A stretch of DNA of 6,918 bases from CAYSNP01 sp050945855 (GCA_050945855.1 JBMNTS010000052.1:1-6918); one strand, 5' to 3'; shown: positions 1 through 6,044, counted from the first letter of the stretch. Made by a program: numbers and translations. The notes: generated by a model from the letters alone, not told the origin.

Positions 1-246
1 GATTTTTTCAAACAAATCGATATACGCGTATTCGCCCAGACGGGCGATAATCCCGCGGTTGTTTTTATCCCCGCTCTCTTTTGCCAGAGCGGGAGCGGCG
101 GCAAAAGACACCTTGACTCCCTTGCCTCTCGCCTCCGCGATAAGAGCGGAATAAACCTTAACCTTTTCGTTGTCCACAATAATTTTTTCTATATTCGCGC
201 CCGCCCGGAGCGCTTCCGCTATACTGTTCTTTCCGGATATTATCAT
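1..246 (-). CDS. rlmB: RlmB-type 23S rRNA 2'-O-ribose methyltransferase (TrmH/SpoU family), N-terminal part, cut by the left edge
   Basis: The first 82 codons of a minus-strand gene are present and the frame is open at position 1. The protein begins MIISGKNSIAEAL, which matches the conserved G-x-N-x-V/I-x-EAL start of the L30e-like substrate-binding domain of SpoU/TrmH methyltransferases. The window ends at ...GEYAYIDLFEKI, the point where the linker to the SPOUT catalytic domain normally begins, so all catalytic (SAM-binding, knotted) motifs lie outside. RlmB methylates G2251 (E. coli numbering) of 23S rRNA in the cytoplasm. The ATG at 246-244 has an AAGGA Shine-Dalgarno site at 259-255, 8 bases upstream. 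It lies 23 bases downstream of the mrnC stop and on the same strand, so the two are almost certainly one operon, a pairing known in Firmicutes. Another TrmH-family paralogue (for example a tRNA methyltransferase) cannot be fully excluded from this fragment, but the neighbour favours RlmB. Confidence 0.85.
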   Translation of the reverse strand, partial: MIISGKNSIAEALRAGANIEKIIVDNEKVKVYSALIAEARGKGVKVSFAAAPALAKESGDKNNRGIIARLGEYAYIDLFEKI

Positions 247-269
247 TTTGTTTTTCCTTATTTTTGCAA

Positions 270-668
270 TTATTCCCCGTATGCGGCGCTTATAAGCTCA
301 TTGAGCCTCTCATGCTTTCCCGTAAGGTAAAGATAGCCAATAATCGCCTCAAAGCCCGTCGCGCTCTTGTATTCCGCCGCGCTGGCGTGTTTGGGCAGGG
401 TATTTACTTTGGCGTTACGGGCGCGCAAAAAAATATTCAGTTCCTCTTGAGTGAGCATATTTTCAATGGAGCGCAGCGCGTCGCTCTGCCGTTTGGCGTT
501 AATCTGTTCGGCGGCGTAACCGTGCAGGGCATTGGTTTTTCCCTTGCAGGTGCTGGCCAACTTAACCCTTACAAAAAGGGTATGTACGGCATCCCCCACA
601 AAACTTAAGACCAGCGGATTGAGATTAGCCGCTTCCTCCGGCGCCATAACGGAGGGATTTTGCGGCAT
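270..668 (-). CDS. mrnC: Mini-ribonuclease III (MrnC), 23S rRNA maturation
   Basis: Mini-RNase III is an RNase III catalytic domain without the double-stranded-RNA-binding domain; in Bacillus subtilis it trims the ends of 23S rRNA precursor. The protein shows the signature LNPLVLSFVGDAVHTLFVR, with the catalytic Asp at residue 26 of the start chosen here, a central RNAKVNTLPKHASAAEY segment, and ATGFEAIIGYLYLTGKHERL with the second conserved acidic residue, Glu107. It stops soon after, as family members do. The longest frame starts at 698 (142 residues), but in-frame ATGs also exist at 689, 683 and 668, and none has a clear Shine-Dalgarno site. I chose 668 (132 residues) for two reasons. A strong promoter (690-718) would start transcription near 683, after the first two ATGs. 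The resulting 15 residues before the RNase III signature are also close to the B. subtilis protein. A leaderless start at 683 is the main alternative. The stop is TAA at 272-270, followed by rlmB. Product identity is firm; the exact start is not. Confidence 0.93.
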   Translation of the reverse strand: MPQNPSVMAPEEAANLNPLVLSFVGDAVHTLFVRVKLASTCKGKTNALHGYAAEQINAKRQSDALRSIENMLTQEELNIFLRARNAKVNTLPKHASAAEYKSATGFEAIIGYLYLTGKHERLNELISAAYGE

Positions 669-689
669 ATACTTGAGATTCATAATCAT

Positions 690-718
690 ATTATACATTA
701 ATCGGATAATATTATCAA
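690..718 (-). promoter_or_regulatory. Sigma-A type promoter for mrnC-rlmB
   Basis: Read on the minus strand, there is a -35 box TTGATA (718-713), a 17-base spacer (712-696) and a perfect -10 box TATAAT (695-690). Transcription should begin near 684-682. The spacer contains the first possible mrnC ATG (698-696), so if this promoter is used the longest mrnC frame is not the translated one. The surroundings are AT-rich, so a chance match is possible, but 11 of 12 consensus bases with ideal spacing directly before an operon is persuasive. Confidence 0.65.
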
Positions 719-777
719 TTATTTTTGCCCCTTGCCCTTAACGGCTTAAAGCAACAGGGTGTCACCTCGGCATTTTC

Positions 778-812
778 TTTACGCTTACCGCGCCTTGCGG
801 TATAAGCGTGAA
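778..812. repeat. Imperfect inverted repeat (hairpin) in the divergent control region
   Basis: ACGCTTA (781-787) followed by CCGC (788-791) faces GCGG (797-800) and TAAGCGT (803-809). The loop is 5 bases and a two-base TA bulge sits at 801-802; three more weaker pairs extend the base of the stem (778-780 with 810-812). It lies between the two divergent promoters, upstream of both transcription starts. Neither strand has a U-run after it, so it is not an intrinsic terminator. It may be an operator-like dyad or a remnant of an older transcript; no function can be assigned. Confidence 0.4.
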
Positions 813-830
813 AGTTAGCGATTTAACATA

Positions 831-859
831 TTGACAATTATAAGTCTATGAATTATAAT
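831..859 (+). promoter_or_regulatory. Consensus sigma-A promoter for the large lipoprotein gene
   Basis: The -35 box TTGACA (831-836) and -10 box TATAAT (854-859) are both perfect and separated by exactly 17 bases. Transcription should start near 866, giving an untranslated leader of about 66 bases before the ATG at 932. A perfect match to consensus implies strong constitutive expression unless a repressor acts on the surrounding dyads. Confidence 0.82.
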
Positions 860-877
860 TACTTTAACTTACTATGC

Positions 878-906
878 CCAAACTGTGTCCAAACTAACGA
901 GTTTGG
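878..906 (+). promoter_or_regulatory. Small hairpin with a duplicated 5' arm in the lipoprotein leader
   Basis: CCAAACT (889-895), loop AACG, and AGTTTGG (900-906) form a perfect 7-base-pair stem in the predicted 5' untranslated region, ending 14 bases before the AAGGAG ribosome binding site (921-926). The left arm CCAAACT also occurs at 878-884, so the right arm could pair with either copy. This may be a stability hairpin, a simple RNA switch or a DNA operator half-site pair. Only the pairing itself is seen. Confidence 0.35.
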
Positions 907-931
907 CAATGGGTCCGAATAAGGAGTTGTT

Positions 932-3900
932 ATGAACAAGAAAATAAAAATAATTCTGGTATGCCTTTTTGTGGTTTTGGCTGCAATGACTCTCGCGGGG
1001 TGCAACCTTTTTCCCAAAAACTCTTTAGACCCAAATACTATCGGCGTGACCAATATCAATCTTGTGGAAAGCGAAATACGCCTTTGTCCTCCCGACAGCA
1101 ACATACCCTCGTACAGACCGGACTACAGTAGGTACGATTTGCAGATAAGCATCTGGCCGGAGAACGCCACCAACAAAAACGTCACCATCGCTTTGGAAAA
1201 CACCGCGGACAGCGAATATCTGGGCATTACCGCGGAAGGCAAGCTGACTTCCAAAAAATCCAAAGGCAAGCTTAATACGGAAGGCAACTTTGTGGGCGAG
1301 CCCATTTATGTGGTTATAACCAGCGTTTCCAATCCTACGGTATCCAAGCGCGTGACCGTCTATGTGGAGGCGGTCGCCATAACCGGCTTTAAGTTTGTGC
1401 CCCCGACCAAGACCTTTACAATAGGTGACGCTCCCTGGAGGTTAATTCCCGAGTTTATCCCCCGCCACGCTGTTATAGGCATTGAAAACTTAAGCTTTTC
1501 CTCCACCAACGAGGAGTTCGCGACGGTGGATGCGGACGGACTTATCTCCCCCTCCGAGTCCAATGTGGGTCAAACCACCATAGAAGTCACCACCACGGCG
1601 GGCGGCGTGGACATTCAGGGCAACTTTGACGTAAGCGTAAAATACGAGGAGCCTAAGTGGACGCTGGGCATTGACCACGGCGGCGTTTTGGACGGACAGT
1701 CGCTTTATACCCAGGTAGTAGGCCATCTGGAGGAAATTCCCTTCTTCATCACCACAACGCAGACCAGGGCGGACAACCACCCCGCGATAGAATGGCGTGT
1801 GGACAATCAAAGAAAACCGGGCGAAGAGGGACAGACCTTCAACTATATGCCCGACGACATTATGAGAGGTACGCATAAGGTAAGCGTGCGCATAACGGAC
1901 GCCAACGGTCAGGTGCAGGTTATCGAGTCCCCCAATATAGAAATTTATGAATACCTTACCCCCGCCAATGTAACCTTAACTGCCAACTACGCTTTGCCCG
2001 CATACGCCAGAGATAAGGTATACGTAAGCGCTGATATTGAAGAGGATTACTATCCGCCGGAGTCCATTGACTGGTATCTGTATAATACGGTCACGGGAGA
2101 ACTAGAGCCTTGCTTAGGCACCAGCGCCGCCGGCAACAATTATGAATTTTCTTTCAACATCCCCAAAGCGGGCAGCTTCCAGTTGCAGGCTAACTGCTCT
2201 GTCAAGTTAAGCTCTACCGAAATTTCCATAGTTCAAAAACGAATGACGGAAATTATCGAAGTGGAAGAGGCCGCCGAAGGCAACAATATTCAAAACGTTT
2301 ATTTGGAAGGCATTAACACAGGAACGCCGGGTTCGCCCAGCTATCTACCCTTTGTTACCTGGGATGCTCCCACCGTAAGAGATGAGATTACGGTGGAGGT
2401 AGACAGGGAGGGGGTAATAACCCGTATGAGCTCGGCGGACCCGAGTTATTCAGGTTTTTTTTATTTTAACGGGTTTGCGATTCCGCAGGGCGTAGCTTCG
2501 CTCAGTCAGACCTTTAGCGTGCGTGTTAAGGGCGCGACTTACGGCTATACCGAAAGCGTGACCTATACCGGAGGCAGCATTGCCCCCGCGCAATACAAAC
2601 ATCTCAATCTGATAGATTCCTATTTGAATCTTAACACGTATATCCCCAATCTTAAAAAACTGGGCAAAATCATCAATTACCTGCACATGTTCAGACCCGC
2701 CGCTTTCGCGGTGCCGCCCGGCGGCGGCGAAACGCGCACGGGCTACAAAGTCAACTTATATTCCCCCCTTTCGTACGACGAATTGGATAATGACTTGTAT
2801 CAGGCGGGCTTGCCCTCCGATTACGGCACAAAAAGCTATACCGCCGAACAGATTAACGTTTTCAGGTTGATAAGCGCCGCGAACAACGCCTACGGCGAAA
2901 GCGGCAGATACTCTTTCAATTATCTGGTAAAGGCGGACGGAAGCTTTGACGCGACCTTTTATTTTAACGACCAGGGAGACATTGTCAACAGGACGGCGCA
3001 AAGCAGGGAGGAAGTCCCCGCCCTGCCTCATTATACCTCAACGCCCAGAGCGGAAAGCTATGACGACTTTTTTACCGAAATACCGGCGCAGGACATAAGC
3101 GTCACTACCAGCAATCAATTATATCTTGCCGCCAGCTGGGGACTTAGACCGGTGCCCGTTGCAGGCTCCCCCGCAGCCGAAGTTTACGAAGCCGCCAAAA
3201 GCGTACTTAGGCGCATAATAGACAATTCCATGAGCGAGGCGGAAAAAGTGCACGCCATATACGATTATCTCTCTTGTGAAGTGCTGTATGACAACGAACT
3301 GCTGGATTTAAGTATGCTGCCCGAGGCAGAGCGTCCCGCCGACTTTTACAACTACGACGGCTTTTATATGGAAGGAGTATTCCTCAACGGCAGCGCGGTT
3401 TGCGACGGTATCGCAAAGAGCTTTTTGCTGCTCGCTTATATGGAAGGCATATCCGCGGTTAAAGTGTCCGGCTCTTCCGAAGGAGTGGGGCACGCGTGGA
3501 ATTACGCGCTGGTGGACGGCAAATGGTACGGCGTGGATGCCACATGGGCAAGCGTTGGCTATAACGGAAACAAGGAATTATCCACGCATAGGCATTTGCT
3601 GGTCACCGATGCCGCGCTGTTGGTCAATCATTCGCCCCTGGGCGAATATCCTCCCACCGAGGAGCAAGGGCTGGGATATGAGCAGTATTATCAAAAAACT
3701 GTGCCCAACACCCCCGACTTCGACCACTATATCAACGACGCTTCGGAGTTTGAAACCCTGTATCAATATTATGAAGAATTGGTAGCAGAGGATACGGAAT
3801 TGACCGAACTTTATGTAGAAATAGATTTTGATTTCCCTGTAGACCAAGGCGCCGTGCATGACTTTTTTACCACTGTCAACGTGGGCGAGACCTTCAACTG

Positions 3901-3946
3901 GATATTGCTTGGCAACCTCAAGGTGGTTTACGTTATCGTCAAGTGA
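932..3946 (+). CDS. Large modular surface lipoprotein with Ig-like/BIG-like domains and a C-terminal transglutaminase-like domain
   Basis: This 1004-residue protein starts with a lipoprotein signal peptide: KK near the N-terminus, a hydrophobic core, and lipobox LAGC with Cys24 as the lipidated residue. Residues about 39-147 and 149-236 are BIG2-like modules (motifs ITAEGKLTS and TVDADGLISPS, each after a beta-rich stretch). Residues about 240-340, 342-446 and 452-548 look like further beta-sandwich domains. Residues about 550-745 form an unassigned spacer. Residues about 750-900 are a transglutaminase-like core, with the likely triad Cys824 (GSAVCDGIAKSF), His854 (GVGHAWNYALVDG) and Asp869 (WYGVDATW), followed by the typical HLLVTDAAL strand. 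A tail of about 100 residues follows. The start is supported by AAGGAG at 921-926, 5 bases before the ATG. It should sit on the outer face of the membrane, with the Ig-like stalk presenting the catalytic domain. Such domains act as cysteine peptidases or protein cross-linkers; which applies here, and on what substrate, cannot be told. Confidence 0.92.
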   Translation: MNKKIKIILVCLFVVLAAMTLAGCNLFPKNSLDPNTIGVTNINLVESEIRLCPPDSNIPSYRPDYSRYDLQISIWPENATNKNVTIALENTADSEYLGITAEGKLTSKKSKGKLNTEGNFVGEPIYVVITSVSNPTVSKRVTVYVEAVAITGFKFVPPTKTFTIGDAPWRLIPEFIPRHAVIGIENLSFSSTNEEFATVDADGLISPSESNVGQTTIEVTTTAGGVDIQGNFDVSVKYEEPKWTLGIDHGGVLDGQSLYTQVVGHLEEIPFFITTTQTRADNHPAIEWRVDNQRKPGEEGQTFNYMPDDIMRGTHKVSVRITDANGQVQVIESPNIEIYEYLTPANVTLTANYALPAYARDKVYVSADIEEDYYPPESIDWYLYNTVTGELEPCLGTSAAGNNYEFSFNIPKAGSFQLQANCSVKLSSTEISIVQKRMTEIIEVEEAAEGNNIQNVYLEGINTGTPGSPSYLPFVTWDAPTVRDEITVEVDREGVITRMSSADPSYSGFFYFNGFAIPQGVASLSQTFSVRVKGATYGYTESVTYTGGSIAPAQYKHLNLIDSYLNLNTYIPNLKKLGKIINYLHMFRPAAFAVPPGGGETRTGYKVNLYSPLSYDELDNDLYQAGLPSDYGTKSYTAEQINVFRLISAANNAYGESGRYSFNYLVKADGSFDATFYFNDQGDIVNRTAQSREEVPALPHYTSTPRAESYDDFFTEIPAQDISVTTSNQLYLAASWGLRPVPVAGSPAAEVYEAAKSVLRRIIDNSMSEAEKVHAIYDYLSCEVLYDNELLDLSMLPEAERPADFYNYDGFYMEGVFLNGSAVCDGIAKSFLLLAYMEGISAVKVSGSSEGVGHAWNYALVDGKWYGVDATWASVGYNGNKELSTHRHLLVTDAALLVNHSPLGEYPPTEEQGLGYEQYYQKTVPNTPDFDHYINDASEFETLYQYYEELVAEDTELTELYVEIDFDFPVDQGAVHDFFTTVNVGETFNWILLGNLKVVYVIVK

Positions 3947-3988
3947 GGTCGCGCTATTATAGAGACGGCTTGATTTTTGGAGCGGTAT

Positions 3989-4828
3989 ATGACCTTTAAG
4001 GAAAGTGAGTGTTTTTTGGGCAGATGCCTTAATATTTGCACCGCAAAAGCGGAGCTTGCGGTAACCCTGGACGTGGGTCCGCGCATTATCTCCTTTGCGA
4101 AGAAGGGAGAGGACAATATTTTTTTCAATGATATTCACGACGAGAGAAAAAGGGATGTTTCCGCCGTTTTCGGCAAGGGCGCCCGGTGGCATATTTACGG
4201 CGGCCACAGAATCTGGGTAGCCCCCGAAGGGGAGGAAACATACGTGCCCGACAACGATAAGGTGGACTATGAGGTAAAGGGCAATACGGCGGTGTTTACC
4301 GCCCCGCCGTGGAAAAAGCGAAATATACGGGTCAGTTTGGAGATAGAGGGGACAGAGGATAATTATTTCAGGATTGCCATGCGCGCGAAAAACGTGGGGC
4401 AACACCCCCGGACGTTCGCGCTGTGGGGGCTTACGGTGTGCCGCGCGGGCGGCAGTCTGGATATCCCGCTTTCCCAAGCGAACAAAGGGTATTTGCCTAA
4501 CAGAAACATAGTGCTTTGGAGCTATTCGGATTTCTTTGACCCCAGATTTACCCTTGCCAACGATAAGCTTACGGTAAGGGGCAGCGCGCTGGGCGTGAAG
4601 CCCTTTAAGGTGGGGGTGTTCAATCCCGACGTTTACTGCGTTTTCAGGCTGGAGAACACGACTTTTATCAAAGAGGCAAAAATGCCCGAAGGCGTTTATC
4701 CGGACATGGGCTGCAATATCGAATGCTATACCTGCAATCCCATTCAGGAAGTGGAGACGCTCTCTCCGCTTACCGAGGTAATGCCGGGGCAGGAAATTAC
4801 GCTGAGCGAATATTGGAGGATTTTGTAA
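3989..4828 (+). CDS. DUF4380 family protein with a galactose-mutarotase-like fold
   Basis: This 279-residue protein has no signal peptide and is probably cytoplasmic. It shows features I associate with DUF4380 proteins of the aldose-1-epimerase (galactose mutarotase) superfamily: LDVGPRIISFAKKG near residues 27-40, the hallmark GGHRIWVAPEGEETYVPDN at 71-89, beta-rich ALWGLTV at 144-150, and a C-terminal GCNIECYT...VETLSPLTEVMPGQEI at 241-270. In mutarotase folds the equivalent C-terminal region holds the active-site Glu, but a specific catalytic residue is not certain here. The frame extends back to a TTG at 3977, but that codon abuts the GGAG at 3979-3982, which is the Shine-Dalgarno site for the ATG at 3989 (6-base spacer), so 3989 is preferred. 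It lies 42 bases after the large lipoprotein and overlaps the next gene by one base. The likely role is binding or converting a sugar used by, or produced by, the neighbouring deacetylase; this is inference. Confidence 0.85.
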   Translation: MTFKESECFLGRCLNICTAKAELAVTLDVGPRIISFAKKGEDNIFFNDIHDERKRDVSAVFGKGARWHIYGGHRIWVAPEGEETYVPDNDKVDYEVKGNTAVFTAPPWKKRNIRVSLEIEGTEDNYFRIAMRAKNVGQHPRTFALWGLTVCRAGGSLDIPLSQANKGYLPNRNIVLWSYSDFFDPRFTLANDKLTVRGSALGVKPFKVGVFNPDVYCVFRLENTTFIKEAKMPEGVYPDMGCNIECYTCNPIQEVETLSPLTEVMPGQEITLSEYWRIL

Positions 4829-5643
4829 TGATAGAGTTAAAGCACGCGGATGTGATTTTCGGCAAAAAAAGTATATGCACTTCCATGGGCATTGGCGCTC
4901 ATCAGGACGACCTTGAGATTATGGCGGCGCACGGCATAATTACCGCTTACAAAAACGGCAGCGAGGGCTTTGTGGGCGTTGTGACGGCGGACGGCGCCGG
5001 CTCTCCCCGCGCCGGAGAATACGCGGATATCAGCGACGCTCAGATGGCGGTGCTGAGAAAGGAAGAGCAAAAAGAAGCCGCCCTGCTGGGCGAATACTCC
5101 TGTCTTGCAATGCTCAATTATTCCTCGCGAGAAATCAAAGACCCCGCGGAGAAGAGCGTGGAAGAGGATTATTACAGATTATTAATGCATTTTAAGCCCA
5201 AAATCGTATATATTCACAACCTTTGCGACGCGCACCCCACCCATGTGGCAACCGCCGTAAAAGCTATCGCAGCAATGCGCAGAATGGAGCGGGATTTGCG
5301 CCCCTTCGCCGTTTACGGCATGGAGGTCTGGCGGGATTTGGACTGGCTGCCCGCCGACGAAAAGGTAATATTCGACCTTTCCGCGCACAGGGAACTTCAG
5401 CTTGATTTGATAAGGGTTTTCCGCACCCAGATAGCGGGCGGCAAAGCGTACGATTCCGGGCTTATGGGCAGAAGGCAGGCAAACGCCACCTTCGGCGCTT
5501 CCCATTCCGTGGACAGCTATGCCTTATGCTCTTACGGCATGGATCTGACCCCGCTTATTGGGGACGAGAGCATCGGGCTTGCCCAATTTGTCGCCCAAAA
5601 GATAAGGAAATTTGAAAATGAGGTCATAAAGGTCTTATCATAA
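4828..5643 (+). CDS. PIG-L / LmbE-like family deacetylase
   Basis: This 271-residue protein belongs to the zinc-dependent PIG-L deacetylases, which remove acetyl groups from N-acetyl sugars such as GlcNAc conjugates. The first motif, GIGAHQDDLEIMAAHG (residues 21-36), supplies the probable zinc ligands His25 and Asp28 and the base Asp27; Gln replaces the usual Pro of HPDD. The second motif, CDAHPTHVATAV (133-144), supplies the likely third ligand His139, with Thr in place of the Asp of HPDH. GMEVWRDLDW (164-173) is a typical later segment. There is no signal peptide, so it is probably cytoplasmic. The frame extends upstream to 4723, but the ATG at 4828 is chosen because GGAGGA (4815-4820) lies 7 bases before it and it overlaps the preceding stop in TAATG, a sign of translational coupling. 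The substrate is unknown. The DUF4380 partner suggests a glycoside or amino-sugar derivative; bacillithiol-type chemistry is possible but unsupported by the neighbours. Confidence 0.9.
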   Translation: MIELKHADVIFGKKSICTSMGIGAHQDDLEIMAAHGIITAYKNGSEGFVGVVTADGAGSPRAGEYADISDAQMAVLRKEEQKEAALLGEYSCLAMLNYSSREIKDPAEKSVEEDYYRLLMHFKPKIVYIHNLCDAHPTHVATAVKAIAAMRRMERDLRPFAVYGMEVWRDLDWLPADEKVIFDLSAHRELQLDLIRVFRTQIAGGKAYDSGLMGRRQANATFGASHSVDSYALCSYGMDLTPLIGDESIGLAQFVAQKIRKFENEVIKVLS

Positions 5644-5907
5644 AAAGCGGACAAACGCCGGGCAATAGCGTTCACCGGGACATAACCGCCTCCCCCACCC
5701 TGACTGCAAGGTAAAATATTAGCAAATATTTTGCATTTTTTTCATACTTTTCCCTTTGTTGCATAAAAATTTATTTTTATTTGTAATCGCAATTTTTATC
5801 CCGCTTTTGGGCGGTTACCGTCATTTTTTTGCTCAAAAAAAGATATAAAACAAGCTATTCATATAACTATTTTTATGCATATATTATATTAATACAAGAA
5901 ATGGGTA
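5644..5907. other. Non-coding AT-rich gap after the deacetylase gene
   Basis: No credible gene is visible on either strand. The first 60 bases are GC-rich with only short imperfect pairings, such as AACGC (5654-5658) with GCGTT (5668-5672). The rest is strongly AT-rich. It contains a terminator candidate (5711-5742), a U7/A7 hairpin (5824-5830 and 5835-5841 around loop GCTC) and, from about 5843 to 5900, an A/T-only-like stretch directly upstream of the next -35 box, which could act as an UP element. Confidence 0.6.
5711..5742 (+). terminator. Candidate intrinsic terminator of the DUF4380-PIG-L transcript
   Basis: AAAATATT (5713-5720), loop AGCA, and AATATTTT (5725-5732) form a perfect 8-base-pair stem. 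A G-U and a G-C pair at 5711-5712 with 5733-5734 extend it, and one base later comes a run of seven T (5736-5742). Position and shape fit rho-independent termination about 70 bases after the stop codon. The stem is almost entirely A-U and therefore weak, so termination may be inefficient. Confidence 0.4.
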
Positions 5908-5937
5908 TTGACAATTTAAGGCTTCTGATGGTAAAAT
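5908..5937 (+). promoter_or_regulatory. Extended -10 promoter for the second lipoprotein gene
   Basis: A perfect -35 box TTGACA (5908-5913) is followed by an 18-base spacer and TAAAAT (5932-5937), preceded by TGG (5929-5931), an extended -10 element of the TGn type. An AT-rich stretch upstream could serve as an UP element. The predicted transcription start is near 5944, leaving a leader of about 100 bases. Confidence 0.75.
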
Positions 5938-5943
5938 AGCACT

Positions 5944-6044
5944 ACATTTGGGCAGGGACAACTCTGCCCGAAAATCTACAAAAAAATTAATGCAGGTGGC
6001 GACACCGCTTTTTGTATCCTAAGGGAATTAGGAGGAGGTAATCT
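5944..6044 (+). promoter_or_regulatory. Structured 5' leader with three hairpins, one terminator-like; candidate cis-regulatory RNA
   Basis: Three local structures are visible. Hairpin 1 pairs GGGCAG (5950-5955) with CTGCCC (5964-5969), extended by three weaker pairs at 5947-5949 with 5970-5972. Hairpin 2 has an inner stem GC-A-GGTG (5992-5998, with a bulged A) pairing with CACCGC (6003-6008) around a GCGA loop, a GNRA tetraloop. Five T follow at once, and an outer helix can form between TACAAAAA (5977-5984) and TTTTTGTA (6009-6016). Hairpin 3 pairs CCTAA (6018-6022) with TTAGG (6028-6032) and overlaps the first two bases of the purine-rich GGAGGAGG (6031-6038) ribosome binding site. Hairpin 2 with its T-run resembles an attenuator. 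I do not recognise a known riboswitch class. Confidence 0.45.

Noticed and set aside
745..775. T-box-like segment (AAGCAACAGGGTGTCACC)
   Set aside because: The conserved UGGN bulge that contacts the tRNA end is missing, no specifier stem or terminator follows, and the downstream gene is a lipoprotein, not an amino-acid or synthetase gene. It also lies upstream of the predicted transcription start.
3800..3827. Possible internal promoter (TTGACC, 16 bases, TAGATT) before the DUF4380 gene
   Set aside because: The -10 box matches only 4 of 6 bases and it lies inside coding sequence; such matches are common by chance.
3977..3988. TTG start for the DUF4380 gene
   Set aside because: The codon runs into the Shine-Dalgarno site that is correctly spaced for the ATG at 3989.
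3578..4477. A 299-codon open frame on the minus strand spanning the end of the lipoprotein gene and most of the DUF4380 gene
   Set aside because: It lies opposite two well-supported genes with clear motifs and its translation shows no recognisable domain; it is a shadow frame.
4723..4827. N-terminal extension of the deacetylase by 35 codons
   Set aside because: The extension overlaps the DUF4380 coding sequence out of frame, has no family similarity, and the ATG at 4828 has a well-placed GGAGGA site.
5759..5787. Possible promoter TTGCAT, 17 bases, TGTAAT in the AT-rich gap
   Set aside because: It is weak compared with the promoter at 5908-5937 and leads to no gene of its own; the AT-rich background makes chance matches likely.
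6018..6023. CCTAAG resembling half of the 11-base tetraloop receptor, near a GCGA tetraloop
   Set aside because: The partner strand UAUGG is not found at a suitable place in the leader, and the bases are better used in the CCTAA/TTAGG hairpin.
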